64,000 bases of DNA, from NCBI GenBank assembly GCA_964483245.1, contig CAZABP010000015.1, positions 1 to 64,000 on the forward strand, in the 5' to 3' direction. The position numbers and the translations under genes are program-made. The number at the start of each line of letters is the position of its first letter. The stretch's first letter is position 1. The DNA is from CAZABP01 sp964483245 (GTDB lineage: Bacteria; Planctomycetota; UBA1135; UBA2386). This document shows positions 28,357 through 36,846 of the stretch, one piece after another. Under the pieces are notes generated by a model. It worked only from the letters and a program-made list of their open reading frames with translations, searched no databases and was not told the DNA's origin.

Positions 28357-29786
28357 CCGAAGTATTCGCGGCCGGTCGCGACCGCCTCGTGTCCGGTCTC
28401 GTGTCCGGTCGCGAGCTCGATGCCCATCTTGCGGCCCATCTCGACCGACTGATCCATGTTGTTGTAGCGGAAGTTCCCTTGCCGCCCGGTGGTGTGGATG
28501 TTCGTCAGCTCGTTGACGTAGTCCATGACCGGGGTCAGGTGCTTCTTGTACTCGAGGTCGTAGACCGGGTACGCGTACGGGATCTTCTTCAGGAAGCCAT
28601 CCAGGACCTGGCCCGGCTCGATCAGGCCGACCGAGATCAGGTCGCGCTCGGCCAGATCCATCAGCGTCTTGACGTCGGCGCGCCAGATCGCATCGCCGCG
28701 CCGGCAGGTGATCTCGGCGCAGATCATCGTCTTGTCCGGTGGCGCACAGTGCGGGCTGAAGTTCTTGAACTCGGCGATCCGGTGCACGGTCAGGTGGCGC
28801 TCCGGCAGGTAGACCCAGGAGTCCGGGCTGACGTTGGGCCGGTTCAGCTTCAGGTAGACGAACACGATCGAGATGTACTGCAGCGAGTCGATCGCGTGCA
28901 GCACGTCTGGCGGCGCCTTCGGCGACAGCGCCTTGGCCAGCGCCGTGACCGGAATCGTCGACACGTAGTCGTCCGCCTCGATCAGCTCGCGCTGGTGTTT
29001 GCCGTACTCGATCCCGGTCACGCGCATGCCGTCGCGGTGCACGCGCACGGCCGGTGCGTTGACCAGCACGCGGGAGCCGGTGGCTTCGATCCGCCGCGCG
29101 TAGCCGCGCGCCAGCTCGCCGATTCCACCGAACTTCGGATAGATGAAGTCGGTCACCAGCGTGCGCGGGACCTTCTTCCCCTTGGGGCGGAACAGGGTCT
29201 TCAGCACCGCATCGCGCAGGTTCAGCAGCGAGATGCGTTGGCTCGCCCAGTCGGCCGAGATCTGGCTCGGCGGCATGCCCCAGGCCTTCTCGGTGTACTC
29301 ACCGAAGAAGATCCGGTACAGCGTCCGCCCGAACCGGCGCGTGACCCACTCCTCGAAGTGCTGGTCGTTGAATTTGCGCAGCCGCGTCACGTCGAGCAGC
29401 CGCACCCAGAAGTAGTCGAGGAAGGCCTTGATCAGCAGGTGCTTCGGCATGTTGCGAAGCACGTTCCCCGCGACCAGCGGGTAGTCGAAGAACTTGTTGA
29501 ACAGCACGATCCGCGACAGGCGCTTCGCCGCGACGACGTTGTCGCCGAGGATCTCGCGCACGTGGTCGATCAGGTGCTCGTCCTTGCTGTGAAAGCGGTG
29601 CGGACCGAAGTCGTAGCACCAGTACTCACCACCCTCGTCCCGCTGGTCCTCGATGAACGAGCTGGCCATGCCGCCGATATGCGGCTCGCGCTCCAGGACC
29701 GTGACTCGATGTCCTCGTTGGACCAGCTCATAGCCGCAGGAGAGGCCGGCCAGGCCGCCGCCGAGGATCACGACATGCTTGCTCAT
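28353..29786 (-). CDS. FAD-dependent amine-oxidase-like / UDP-galactopyranose-mutase-like oxidoreductase
   Basis: 477 residues. The N-terminal dinucleotide-binding loop VVILGGGLAGLSCGYEL, followed by VTVLEREPHIGGMASSF, identifies an FAD protein. The FGPHRFHSKDEHLIDHV and TEKAWGMPPSQISADWASQRI segments occur in NAD(P)/FAD oxidoreductases of glycan clusters that resemble protoporphyrinogen oxidase and UDP-galactopyranose mutase. No membrane helix. The cluster with a GT2 and two methyltransferases argues for a sugar or lipid-linked sugar substrate. The start ATG at 29786 has no clear ribosome-binding site. Confidence 0.8.
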   Translation of the reverse strand: MSKHVVILGGGLAGLSCGYELVQRGHRVTVLEREPHIGGMASSFIEDQRDEGGEYWCYDFGPHRFHSKDEHLIDHVREILGDNVVAAKRLSRIVLFNKFFDYPLVAGNVLRNMPKHLLIKAFLDYFWVRLLDVTRLRKFNDQHFEEWVTRRFGRTLYRIFFGEYTEKAWGMPPSQISADWASQRISLLNLRDAVLKTLFRPKGKKVPRTLVTDFIYPKFGGIGELARGYARRIEATGSRVLVNAPAVRVHRDGMRVTGIEYGKHQRELIEADDYVSTIPVTALAKALSPKAPPDVLHAIDSLQYISIVFVYLKLNRPNVSPDSWVYLPERHLTVHRIAEFKNFSPHCAPPDKTMICAEITCRRGDAIWRADVKTLMDLAERDLISVGLIEPGQVLDGFLKKIPYAYPVYDLEYKKHLTPVMDYVNELTNIHTTGRQGNFRYNNMDQSVEMGRKMGIELATGHETGHEAVATGREYFG

Positions 29787-29895
29787 GGGTGCTGGAGTCC
29801 GAGGTGCGAGAGGCAGGGTCTCCGGGTCAGAAGGCTCCGAGGCTTCATCGGCAGGCGGAGCCTTGCAAGCAGCACGCCGGAAACGGCGCGGAAGT

Positions 29896-30663
29896 CTACC
29901 GCGCCTCCGAGGGTTCGCTCCCGAGTTGCCCGGTCTTCTCCAAACCTTTTCCGAACAACCGTTTACGGCAGATCGCCTTGAACATCTTCCAGGCGGTACG
30001 GGCCTGACGGGAAAGCGTATCGGAGTGCTTCGACTCGCCGCCCAACCGTCGGGAATACGTCACCGGGACTTCGATCGCCCGGCAGCCGCTGAGCAGGGCC
30101 TGGCACATCATTTCAGGGCTGAAGGCCGGCCCGGTCTCACGCAGGTGCGGGCGCATGCGCAGGAATGCCTCCCTTGTCACGGCGCGGTACGTGCAACCGA
30201 CGTCGGTGAAGCGCGGCTCGTGGGAGAAGAACCACAGCAGCTCGACGTACTTCGCCATCGCCACGTTGCCCCAGCGCAGCAGGAACCGCATGTTCGCCCC
30301 CTGTTCGATCAGCTGGCGCGTCGTCCGCGTGCCGACGACGAGGCCGGCATCGTCGATGTAGGCGAGCAGCTTCGGCACGTCGCGGGCCCGGAACGAGCCG
30401 TCGGCTTCGGTCAGCACGAGGATGTCACCGCGCGCGGCGCTCATGCCGGCCAGCAGCGCCGAGCCGTAGCCGGGGCGGCCCTCGGCGACCACGCGGGCGC
30501 CGGCCGCCCGCGCCAGCTCGGCGGTGCGATCCCGGCAGTTGTTGTCGACGACGACGATCTCGTCGATCTCCGGCTGGGTCCGGTATTCCGACACGACGTC
30601 GGCAATGGTGGCCTCCTCGTTGTAGGCGGGGATCACCAAGGAGACCGAGCGGCCGGCGAACAT
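29896..30663 (-). CDS. GT2 family glycosyltransferase (dolichol-phosphate mannosyltransferase-like)
   Basis: 255 residues. The GT-A start SLVIPAYNEEATIADVV, the nucleotide-binding IVVVDNNCRDRT, GYGSALLAGM and the acidic TEADGSF are typical of the polyprenyl-phosphate glycosyltransferase branch. No C-terminal TM pair is present, so it is probably peripheral. The ATG at 30663 is chosen because the family begins a few residues before the PAYNEE motif. TATCCT at 30673-30678 on the minus strand is a likely -10 box, 9 nt upstream. Confidence 0.9.
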   Translation of the reverse strand: MFAGRSVSLVIPAYNEEATIADVVSEYRTQPEIDEIVVVDNNCRDRTAELARAAGARVVAEGRPGYGSALLAGMSAARGDILVLTEADGSFRARDVPKLLAYIDDAGLVVGTRTTRQLIEQGANMRFLLRWGNVAMAKYVELLWFFSHEPRFTDVGCTYRAVTREAFLRMRPHLRETGPAFSPEMMCQALLSGCRAIEVPVTYSRRLGGESKHSDTLSRQARTAWKMFKAICRKRLFGKGLEKTGQLGSEPSEAR

Positions 30664-30698
30664 GGGCCGAGGAGGATACCGCGCTCCGCGGAGCCGCG

Positions 30699-30704
30699 TA
30701 TCGT
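30699..30704 (+). promoter_or_regulatory. Leaderless-type -10 box TATCGT
   Basis: TATCGT is separated by 6 nt from the ATG at 30711. It faces away from a TATCCT box serving the divergent glycosyltransferase within a 47-bp intergenic region. Confidence 0.55.
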
Positions 30705-30710
30705 CCCCGG

Positions 30711-31688
30711 ATGCGCGCGATGCTGAGGCTGGTTCCGCTCCTGGGGTTGCTGTCGGCTGCGATCGCGGCACAGCACAACGGCGGGACTCCCGCCCCGGCC
30801 CCGGCGCCGGCACCGGTCGAACAGCCGCGCGCGCAGCCGGCGGAACAGCCGGTCGTCTGGCTGATGGGAGCGAGCCTGACCGCGGGGTTCGTCGACCCGC
30901 TGCCCCGCACCGACGGCGAACGCAACGAGACCGTCCGGCTGCAGCGCGTGCTGGAGGAGATCTGGCCCGAGGGCGCCGTCGACCTGCGCTCGCGCTCGTC
31001 GGCGATGCTGCCGATGTTCATGGGGGCCGAGCGGCTCGGCAAACAGCAGGTCGAGCACGGGCTCGAGGCGAAGCCGACGCTGGTCGTCGCGCTCGACTTC
31101 CTGTTCTGGTACGGCTACGGCGGCGTGCGCGTGCCGGAGGGGAGCAGCGAAGAGGCGGTCCGGCTGGCGCGGCTCGAAACCGGCCTGCAAGAGCTCGGGC
31201 GGTTCGGCTGCCCGATCCTGGTCGGCGACTTCCCCGACATGCATGGCGCCGATCCGCGGATGCTGCCGCCGCGCTCGATCCCGAGCGAAGAGACGCTGGC
31301 GAAGCTGAACGAGCGCGTGCGCGGCTGGATCGCCGAGCGCCCCAAGGTCCGGCTGCTGCAGTTGTCGGAGTTCGTGCAGAAGGCGAAGGGGGACGGACTC
31401 CCGCTGCAGTTGGAGGGCAAGCAACACGTCGTCGGTCCCCGCGAGCTGCTGCAGGGGGACCGGTTGCATCCGACGATCCTCGGCATGGCGATGGTCGGCC
31501 GGCACGTCGTGGAGGCGCTGCGCGAACTGCTGCCCGAGGCGCATGCGCTGCGTCCGGCGCCGGTCGAAGTCGCCGAGCTGGCCGAGGATCTCGGCGCGGA
31601 GCCGGCGCTGGACGAGCTCCGGCGGCGGGCGAAGAACGCCGCGGACAAGAACGCGAAGCCGGCCGGAGTGCCGGTCAAGAAGGGCTGA
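30711..31688 (+). CDS. Secreted SGNH-type hydrolase
   Basis: 325 residues. The signal peptide (MLRLVPLLGLLSAAIAA) is followed by an Ala-Pro linker. Block I reads VVWLMGASLTAGF, a GxSLT variant of the GDSL nucleophile motif, and block V reads GDRLHPTILGM with Asp and His in the usual DxxH spacing. Members are esterases, lipases or acyl/acetyl esterases of glycans. The tail is Lys/Ala-rich. The ATG at 30711 is supported by the TATCGT box 6 nt upstream. It converges with the O-antigen ligase gene, 18 nt apart. Confidence 0.8.
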   Translation: MRAMLRLVPLLGLLSAAIAAQHNGGTPAPAPAPAPVEQPRAQPAEQPVVWLMGASLTAGFVDPLPRTDGERNETVRLQRVLEEIWPEGAVDLRSRSSAMLPMFMGAERLGKQQVEHGLEAKPTLVVALDFLFWYGYGGVRVPEGSSEEAVRLARLETGLQELGRFGCPILVGDFPDMHGADPRMLPPRSIPSEETLAKLNERVRGWIAERPKVRLLQLSEFVQKAKGDGLPLQLEGKQHVVGPRELLQGDRLHPTILGMAMVGRHVVEALRELLPEAHALRPAPVEVAELAEDLGAEPALDELRRRAKNAADKNAKPAGVPVKKG

Positions 31689-31706
31689 CCGCGCGCCGCG
31701 CGATGG

Positions 31707-33797
31707 TCAGCGCGCGAGCCAGGCCCAACCCTCGAGCCCGGCGAGCTTGGCGATCAGGTCCGCATACAGCGCGCGATCGTGGGCGCTGAGGGTCAGGCCT
31801 GCCGCCTGCGCCGCGCGGCCGGCGGCATTCGCCTCGTCGGGCAGATCATGCGCGAGCAACTGCACCGCGACGAGGATCGGACCGCGCAGGTCACGCACCC
31901 CTGCGACCCGGAACAACGCGCCGGTCGCCGCAATTGCCTGCTTGGTCTGCGGTGAGCGCGGGTCCTGCCGCAGCCGTTCGGCGGCCATCAGCATGCTCGC
32001 TTCCAGATCCAGCAACTGCGCCGCCTGCTCGTCCTGCTGCTCGCGCGCGATCGCCGCGAGGCTCGAGACGATCCCCGGCAGCTCGGCGGCGAGACGTGGA
32101 TGTGGATCGTCGTACAGCACACCGAGTGCCAGCGCCGGCTGGCGGAGCTGCAGATGCACGCGGGCCAGTGCCAACGCGAGCTCGGGATTCTGCGGATCCA
32201 GCTGCCGCGCGAACAGCAGCCGCGCCTGCGCGGTCTGCAGGTCCCCCTGATCGAGTGCGAACCGCGCGCGCTGCAGCAATGCGAGCGTGCCGTTGGGATC
32301 GAGCAGCCCGAGGGCTTCGACCGACGGCTGCGCGCGCGCACCGAACTCGCGGCTGATCTCCGCGTTCCGCGCCGGCTCCGCTGCGAGCTGGCGCTGGCTC
32401 GCGCGGCGCAGGAGCTGCAGGCGCAGCAGATGCAGCCGCGGGTCGCCCCAGGTCCAGGAGAGGGCGCGATCGGCGGCGGCGATGCGGTCGAAGCCGGGTG
32501 CCGGGAAGCGCAGATCCTCGACCAGCCGCGCGGTCGTGCACTGGGCTGCGAGCAGCAGGGTTCCGGTTGCCGCGAGCGGCAGGGCGAGCAATGCGCCGAC
32601 CGCCGTGCGCAGTCCGATCCGCGACGGCGCGGGCCGCAGCGGCCCGGCTCCGGCGCAGGCGAACGCCAGGAACGCAGCCGGCGCATTGCCGAGCGGCGAG
32701 CGCACCAGCGACACCAACAGGAACGCGGCGAGCGGCGCGATCGCCGCGAGTCCGCCTTCGCGCTGGCGTTGCACGACGGCGGCGATCGCGAACGCCAGCA
32801 GCAGCACGGCGCCGAGCAGGCCGGTTTCGACGGCGACCTCGAGCAGATCCTGGTGCGCCGATTCCGGCCGCGCCCAGAACCGCTGGCCGAACGACGACAG
32901 CTCGATCTCCTGCGGACTGCGGTACAGCGGGTAGGTCCGCGCGAACTGGCCAGCGCCGATCCCGAGCAGCGGGTGGTCGGCCACGATCGCGGCGGCGCTG
33001 CGCCAGATCTCAGCGCGCACCGCCAGCGTCGAGGGCGCCTGCTCTGCGAGCTGCATCCCGTCTGCCGGATCCTGCTCGCTCGCGAGCAGCGGCGCCGGCG
33101 GCAGCTCGGCCGCCGCTGCGGGCCAGAGCCAGCCGACGCCCACACCCAGCAGCGCCACGCCGCCGACCAGCAGCCGCCGCCGCAGATCCATGCCGCGTGC
33201 GGCGAGCACGAGCAGCAGCGCCAGGCCGAGCGCCAGACCGGAGCGGGATCCATTGACGACCAGGGCGGCCGCCGTCAGACCGAGCACCGACAGCGGCAGC
33301 GCCGGCCGCGCCCCGCGCGCCGCCGCATACCCGAGCAACGCACCGGCGACCGCGAGGAACTCGGCGGCGTAGTTCCGATTGCCGAACGTCGCGACCGGAT
33401 CCTTCGCCGTCGCGTACCCGTACGGCCACTCGAGACCGATCGCCTGCAGCAGCGTGTAGACCGACGCGACGCCGGCTGCGATCGCGGCGCCGCGCGCGAA
33501 CTCCAGCAGGTCGTACCGGCTGGCGAACTGGAACGACAGCCACAGCGCCAGCAAGTGCAGCGTGCGGTCCGCCGCACCGAGGGTGTCCCCGGCGCCGATC
33601 CCGCGTAGTCCGTACCACAGCGCCAGCAGCAACAGCGGCAATCCGGTCGGATCGATCCGCTGCCGCATGGCCGGGACCGCGAGACCGGCGGCGACCAACA
33701 GCAGCAGGCCGCGGCGCGCGCGCTCGAAGTCGGGCCAGAACGCGTCGAACGGCAACGCCAGCAGGGCGACCAGCAGCGCTGGCAGCCACCGCGTCAT
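31707..33797 (-). CDS. O-antigen ligase/polymerase (Wzy_C) with C-terminal TPR region
   Basis: 696 residues. About ten hydrophobic helices fill the first 430 residues, with the Wzy_C features DPVATFGNRNYAAEFLAV, VVNGSRSGLALGLALLL, HPLLGIGAGQFARTYPLY and the large outer loop ending ESAHQDLLEVAVETGLLG. The last about 250 residues are TPR-like (RARFALDQGDLQTAQARLLFA, LALALARVHLQLRQPALAL). Ligases of this kind join glycan repeats to a lipid or protein acceptor at the outer face of the inner membrane. The ATG at 33797 overlaps the ftsY stop by ATGA. Confidence 0.9.
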   Translation of the reverse strand: MTRWLPALLVALLALPFDAFWPDFERARRGLLLLVAAGLAVPAMRQRIDPTGLPLLLLALWYGLRGIGAGDTLGAADRTLHLLALWLSFQFASRYDLLEFARGAAIAAGVASVYTLLQAIGLEWPYGYATAKDPVATFGNRNYAAEFLAVAGALLGYAAARGARPALPLSVLGLTAAALVVNGSRSGLALGLALLLVLAARGMDLRRRLLVGGVALLGVGVGWLWPAAAAELPPAPLLASEQDPADGMQLAEQAPSTLAVRAEIWRSAAAIVADHPLLGIGAGQFARTYPLYRSPQEIELSSFGQRFWARPESAHQDLLEVAVETGLLGAVLLLAFAIAAVVQRQREGGLAAIAPLAAFLLVSLVRSPLGNAPAAFLAFACAGAGPLRPAPSRIGLRTAVGALLALPLAATGTLLLAAQCTTARLVEDLRFPAPGFDRIAAADRALSWTWGDPRLHLLRLQLLRRASQRQLAAEPARNAEISREFGARAQPSVEALGLLDPNGTLALLQRARFALDQGDLQTAQARLLFARQLDPQNPELALALARVHLQLRQPALALGVLYDDPHPRLAAELPGIVSSLAAIAREQQDEQAAQLLDLEASMLMAAERLRQDPRSPQTKQAIAATGALFRVAGVRDLRGPILVAVQLLAHDLPDEANAAGRAAQAAGLTLSAHDRALYADLIAKLAGLEGWAWLAR

Positions 33798-34717
33798 CTG
33801 CCGGCCGTCTCCTTGCCTTCCAACGCCAGGATCGCATCGACGAATGCCTCGGCCGAGAACGGTTCGAGATCGTCGATCTGCTCGCCGATGCCGACGAACT
33901 TGACCGGGATCGGCAGCGCCTCCCGGATGCCGAGCACGGCGCCCCCTTTGGCGGTGCCGTCCATCTTCGCCAGGATCAGGCCGGACACCGGGGCCGCGCG
34001 CGAGAACTCGGCGGCCTGGCGGATCGCGTTCTGCCCGGTCGTCGCGTCCAGCACGAGCAGGGTCTCGTGTGGCGCGTCCGGGATCTGGTTGCGGATCACG
34101 CGCACGATCTTCTCGAGCTGGCTCATCAGGTTCTTCTGCGTGTGCAGCCGGCCGGCGGTGTCGAGGATCAGCCAGTCGACGTGCTGTGCGCGCGCCGCGG
34201 CGACCGCTTCGTGCGCGACGGCGGCCGGGTCGCTGCCGGTCTCCTTGCGCACGATCTGCAGGTCGAGCCGCGCGGCCCACAGCGCGAGCTGCTCGACGGC
34301 CGCGGCGCGAAACGTGTCGCCGGCACCGAGCATGACGCTCCCCTCACGGCGCAGTCGGTTGGCGAGCTTGGCGATCGAAGTCGTCTTGCCGGAACCGTTG
34401 ACCCCGACGACCAGCACGACGGTCGGTCCGCGCTCCGCGCGCGCCAGCGTGCCTTCGCAACCGGCCAGTCGTGCTAGCAACCGCTCGCGCAGGAATGCCG
34501 GGATCTGCTCGGTCGTCTGCACGCGCTTGCTGCGCCATGCGTCGCGCAGCTCGGCGACGAGCTGTGTCCCGGTCGGGCCGAGGTCGGCGCCGTACAGCAG
34601 CTCTTCCAGCTCGTCGAGCAGTGCGGCGTCGATCTGGCGGCCGCGGAACAGCCGCGCGAAGCCTGCCGTGAGTTTCTCGCGCGTCCGGCGCAGCCCCGCG
34701 AACAGCTTGCCGAACAT
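33794..34717 (-). CDS. ftsY: Signal recognition particle receptor FtsY
   Basis: 307 residues, NG domains without the acidic A domain of E. coli. Walker A GVNGSGKTT is at 105-113, followed by DTFRAAAVEQL, ILDTAGRLHTQKNLM, VLDATTGQNA, AKMDGTAKGG and GIGEQIDDLEPF, all SRP-GTPase motifs. It docks Ffh-ribosome complexes at the membrane. The start overlaps the nusB stop as TGATG, and its own stop overlaps the next gene. Confidence 0.97.
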   Translation of the reverse strand: MFGKLFAGLRRTREKLTAGFARLFRGRQIDAALLDELEELLYGADLGPTGTQLVAELRDAWRSKRVQTTEQIPAFLRERLLARLAGCEGTLARAERGPTVVLVVGVNGSGKTTSIAKLANRLRREGSVMLGAGDTFRAAAVEQLALWAARLDLQIVRKETGSDPAAVAHEAVAAARAQHVDWLILDTAGRLHTQKNLMSQLEKIVRVIRNQIPDAPHETLLVLDATTGQNAIRQAAEFSRAAPVSGLILAKMDGTAKGGAVLGIREALPIPVKFVGIGEQIDDLEPFSAEAFVDAILALEGKETAGR

Positions 34718-35193
34718 CAGCCGCCCTGCTCGACCGGAGCGGGCGGGGGCACCGGCGCGTCCCGTTCGGTCGCGCGCTGCGCGTCGATGCGGACGCGGTC
34801 GAGGATCCCATTGATGAATCCGCCGGAGTTGGCGGTCGAAAACTTCTTGCCGATCTCGATCGCCTCGTTGATCGCCACCTTCGGCGGGATGTCGGCGCAG
34901 TGCAGGATCTCGAAGCTCGCCATCCGCAGCACGTTGCGGTCGATCGTCGCCATCCGGCGCAGGTCCCAGTTGCGCGCGACGCCGCGCAGGATCCGGTCGA
35001 TCTCCGGCAGGTGTTCGATGGTCCCTTCGATCAACCGCGACGCGAACTGACGCACCTCCGGCTCCTTCGCCTCCTGGGCGAGGAATGCCGGCAGCTCGTC
35101 GAGGACTTCGCGCCCGCGCAGGTCGAACTGGTACAGGAACTGGACCGCGAGCTCACGGGCCTTGCTACGGCGGCGGAGTGGTGGGGTCTTCAC
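34717..35193 (-). CDS. nusB: Transcription antitermination factor NusB
   Basis: 158 residues from the GTG at 35193 (KTPPLRRRSKARELAVQFLYQFDL). The frame is open to 35364, but the added part is Arg/Pro/Ser-rich and unlike NusB. Conserved family segments: IDRILRGVARNWDLRRMATIDRNVLRMASFEIL, KVAINEAIEIGKKFST and GGFINGILDRV. It binds boxA RNA with S10. A TATCCT at 35230-35235 (minus strand) could supply a promoter about 37 nt upstream. It lies 85 nt after ribH, a common pairing. Confidence 0.95.
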   Translation of the reverse strand: MKTPPLRRRSKARELAVQFLYQFDLRGREVLDELPAFLAQEAKEPEVRQFASRLIEGTIEHLPEIDRILRGVARNWDLRRMATIDRNVLRMASFEILHCADIPPKVAINEAIEIGKKFSTANSGGFINGILDRVRIDAQRATERDAPVPPPAPVEQGG

Positions 35194-35278
35194 GGTGGCG
35201 AAAGAGCAGCTGGGTGCAGCGGGCGGGGCAGGATACGACCGCCACCGTGGCCGGGGAAGAGCGGTGGGCGGCCGCGCC

Positions 35279-35761
35279 TCAGCGGGCGCGGAACGGGGCC
35301 AGCGCCTGCACGATCTCGAGCGCCGCGATCGCGGCTTCGGCCCCCTTGTTGCCCTCATTGCCACCGGCGCGAGCGCGCGCCTGCTCCTCGTCTTCGCAGG
35401 TCAGTACGCCGAACAGGACCGGAACCCCGGTGCTGAGCCCGGCTGCCATCACGCCGCGCGCCGCCTCGGCACAGACGAACTGGTAGTGGTCGGTGCCACC
35501 GCGGATCACGACGCCCAGCGTGATCACGGCGTCGAACCGTCCGCTCTGCGCTGCCATCTGCGCTGCCAGCGGCAGCTCGAAGGCGCCCGGCACGTGGATC
35601 GTCTCGAGGTGTGCCGAGTCGACGCCGTGTCGCGTCAGGGTCTCGACCGCCCCTTCGCGCAAGCGTTCCGTCAGCGCCTCGTGGAAGCGGGCGACGATCA
35701 GCGCGAATCGTCTCCCGCGTCCGTCCGTGGTCGTGGTTGCCGCATTCCGGGTCCCGGCCAT
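35279..35761 (-). CDS. ribH: 6,7-dimethyl-8-ribityllumazine synthase
   Basis: 160 residues. It condenses 5-amino-6-ribitylaminouracil with dihydroxybutanone phosphate in riboflavin synthesis and normally forms icosahedral or pentameric shells. Motifs: FALIVARFHEALTERL, VPGAFELPLAAQMAA, FDAVITLGVVIRGGTDHYQFVC, GVPVLFGVLT and GNKGAEAAIAALEI. The ATG at 35761 is 7 nt after a TAGCGT box, so the mRNA is probably leaderless. Confidence 0.97.
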   Translation of the reverse strand: MAGTRNAATTTTDGRGRRFALIVARFHEALTERLREGAVETLTRHGVDSAHLETIHVPGAFELPLAAQMAAQSGRFDAVITLGVVIRGGTDHYQFVCAEAARGVMAAGLSTGVPVLFGVLTCEDEEQARARAGGNEGNKGAEAAIAALEIVQALAPFRAR

Positions 35762-35768
35762 GCCGGGA

Positions 35769-35774
35769 ACGCTA
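35769..35774 (-). promoter_or_regulatory. Leaderless-type -10 box TAGCGT for ribH
   Basis: On the minus strand TAGCGT ends 7 nt before the ribH ATG at 35761. No Shine-Dalgarno-like sequence lies between them. Confidence 0.6.
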
Positions 35775-35876
35775 ACCGCTGGGTAGCGGAACGCCTCCGC
35801 GCTCCGCGGAACGCGCGCGCGGCAGCGGTACTCGCTAGGGGCTTCTCGAATCCTGCGGGCTAAGCTCCGCCGCCCC

Positions 35877-36254
35877 GTGTTGCTGCTGTTCTGGATCGCG
35901 TTCGTCGTGACGCTGCTGCTGCTGGGCGGAGCGCTGTGGACCGGCTGGTCCCGGCGCCGGCGCCTGCACCTGGTCGTGGCGCCGCTCGGGCTCGTCGCCC
36001 TCGGCGTCGCGATCCTGCTGGCCGAGCAGCTCGGCCGCACCCGCGAATTCCCGCCGACCGTGCTGGCGATCCACCTGTTCTTCGCCAAGACCGGCGCGCT
36101 GCTGGCGCTGCCGGTCGTCGCGACCGGGGTGCTGCTGCTGCGCAACCCGCGGTGGCGCCGCCTGCATCGGATCGCGGTGCTGCTGTTCGCCGCCGGCGCG
36201 CTGACCGCGACCGCCACCGGCATCTGGATGTTCTCGCTGTCCACACCGAAGTGA
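35877..36254 (+). CDS. Small four-helix membrane protein
   Basis: 125 residues from a GTG. Four hydrophobic helices (about 2-20, 31-48, 62-84, 97-118) are separated by short basic loops (SRRRRL, RNPRWRRLHR). An AIHLFFAKTGALLALPV segment carries a buried His, and LHR precedes helix four. The pattern recalls small heme-copper accessory or DUF420-like proteins, but I cannot assign a family. TAAGCT (35861-35866) is a plausible -10 box, 10 nt upstream. It precedes lepB by 27 nt. Confidence 0.65.
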   Translation: MLLLFWIAFVVTLLLLGGALWTGWSRRRRLHLVVAPLGLVALGVAILLAEQLGRTREFPPTVLAIHLFFAKTGALLALPVVATGVLLLRNPRWRRLHRIAVLLFAAGALTATATGIWMFSLSTPK

Positions 36255-36281
36255 CGCGACGCCACGGCCGATAGGAGGGCC

Positions 36282-36815
36282 GTGCAGACCGGAGCAACCA
36301 ACCCGCGGCGCCGCCAGGTGGCGCGGCGGATCGCCTGGGACCTCGCGCGCGGCCTCGCTCTGATCCTGCTGCTCCACCTGTTCGTGCTGCAGGTCAGCGT
36401 CGTGCGCGGCCAGTCGATGCGGCCGTGCCTCGAGGATGGTGACCGGCTGGTCATCGACCGGATCTGCTACCAGGTCATGAACGTCGAGCGGTTCGACGTC
36501 GTCGTGCTGCAGGCGCCGAGCCTGCCGGACGTCGACTTCGTCAAGCGCGTCGTCGGGCTGCCGGGCGACCATGTCCGGATCGCGCGCGGGGTCCTGTTCG
36601 TCAACGGCGAGCCGGTCGACGAGACGATCGCCGCCGTGCCGGACCACGCCGAGATGGCCGAGCTGGTCGTGACCGACGGACACTACTTCGTGCTCGGCGA
36701 CAACCGGCCGGTCAGCTTCGACTCGCGCGAGTTCGGGCTCGTGCCGGCCGAGAACCTGCGCGGCAAGGTGCGCGCGCGGTTCTGGCCGCTGGCGCGCGCG
36801 ACCGTGTTTCCCTGA
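36282..36815 (+). CDS. lepB: Signal peptidase I
   Basis: 177 residues. One N-terminal helix (LARGLALILLLHLFVLQVSVV, about 21-41) is followed directly by the catalytic serine box GQSMRPCLEDGDRL with Ser45, and the general-base Lys88 in VDFVKRVVGLPGD. The C-terminal GDNRPVSFDSREFGLVP is box E. It cleaves signal peptides at the outer face of the membrane, and many secreted proteins of this window would be substrates. The GTG at 36282 has AGGAGG 3 nt upstream, rather close. Confidence 0.95.
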   Translation: MQTGATNPRRRQVARRIAWDLARGLALILLLHLFVLQVSVVRGQSMRPCLEDGDRLVIDRICYQVMNVERFDVVVLQAPSLPDVDFVKRVVGLPGDHVRIARGVLFVNGEPVDETIAAVPDHAEMAELVVTDGHYFVLGDNRPVSFDSREFGLVPAENLRGKVRARFWPLARATVFP

Positions 36816-36832
36816 TCCGGGCCGGCCGCGAG

Positions 36833-36838
36833 TAATCT
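36833..36838 (+). promoter_or_regulatory. Leaderless-type -10 box TAATCT
   Basis: TAATCT lies 8 nt before the GTG start at 36847. Transcription from it would give a leader of at most a few bases. Confidence 0.5.
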
Positions 36839-36846
36839 GCGCGCAC

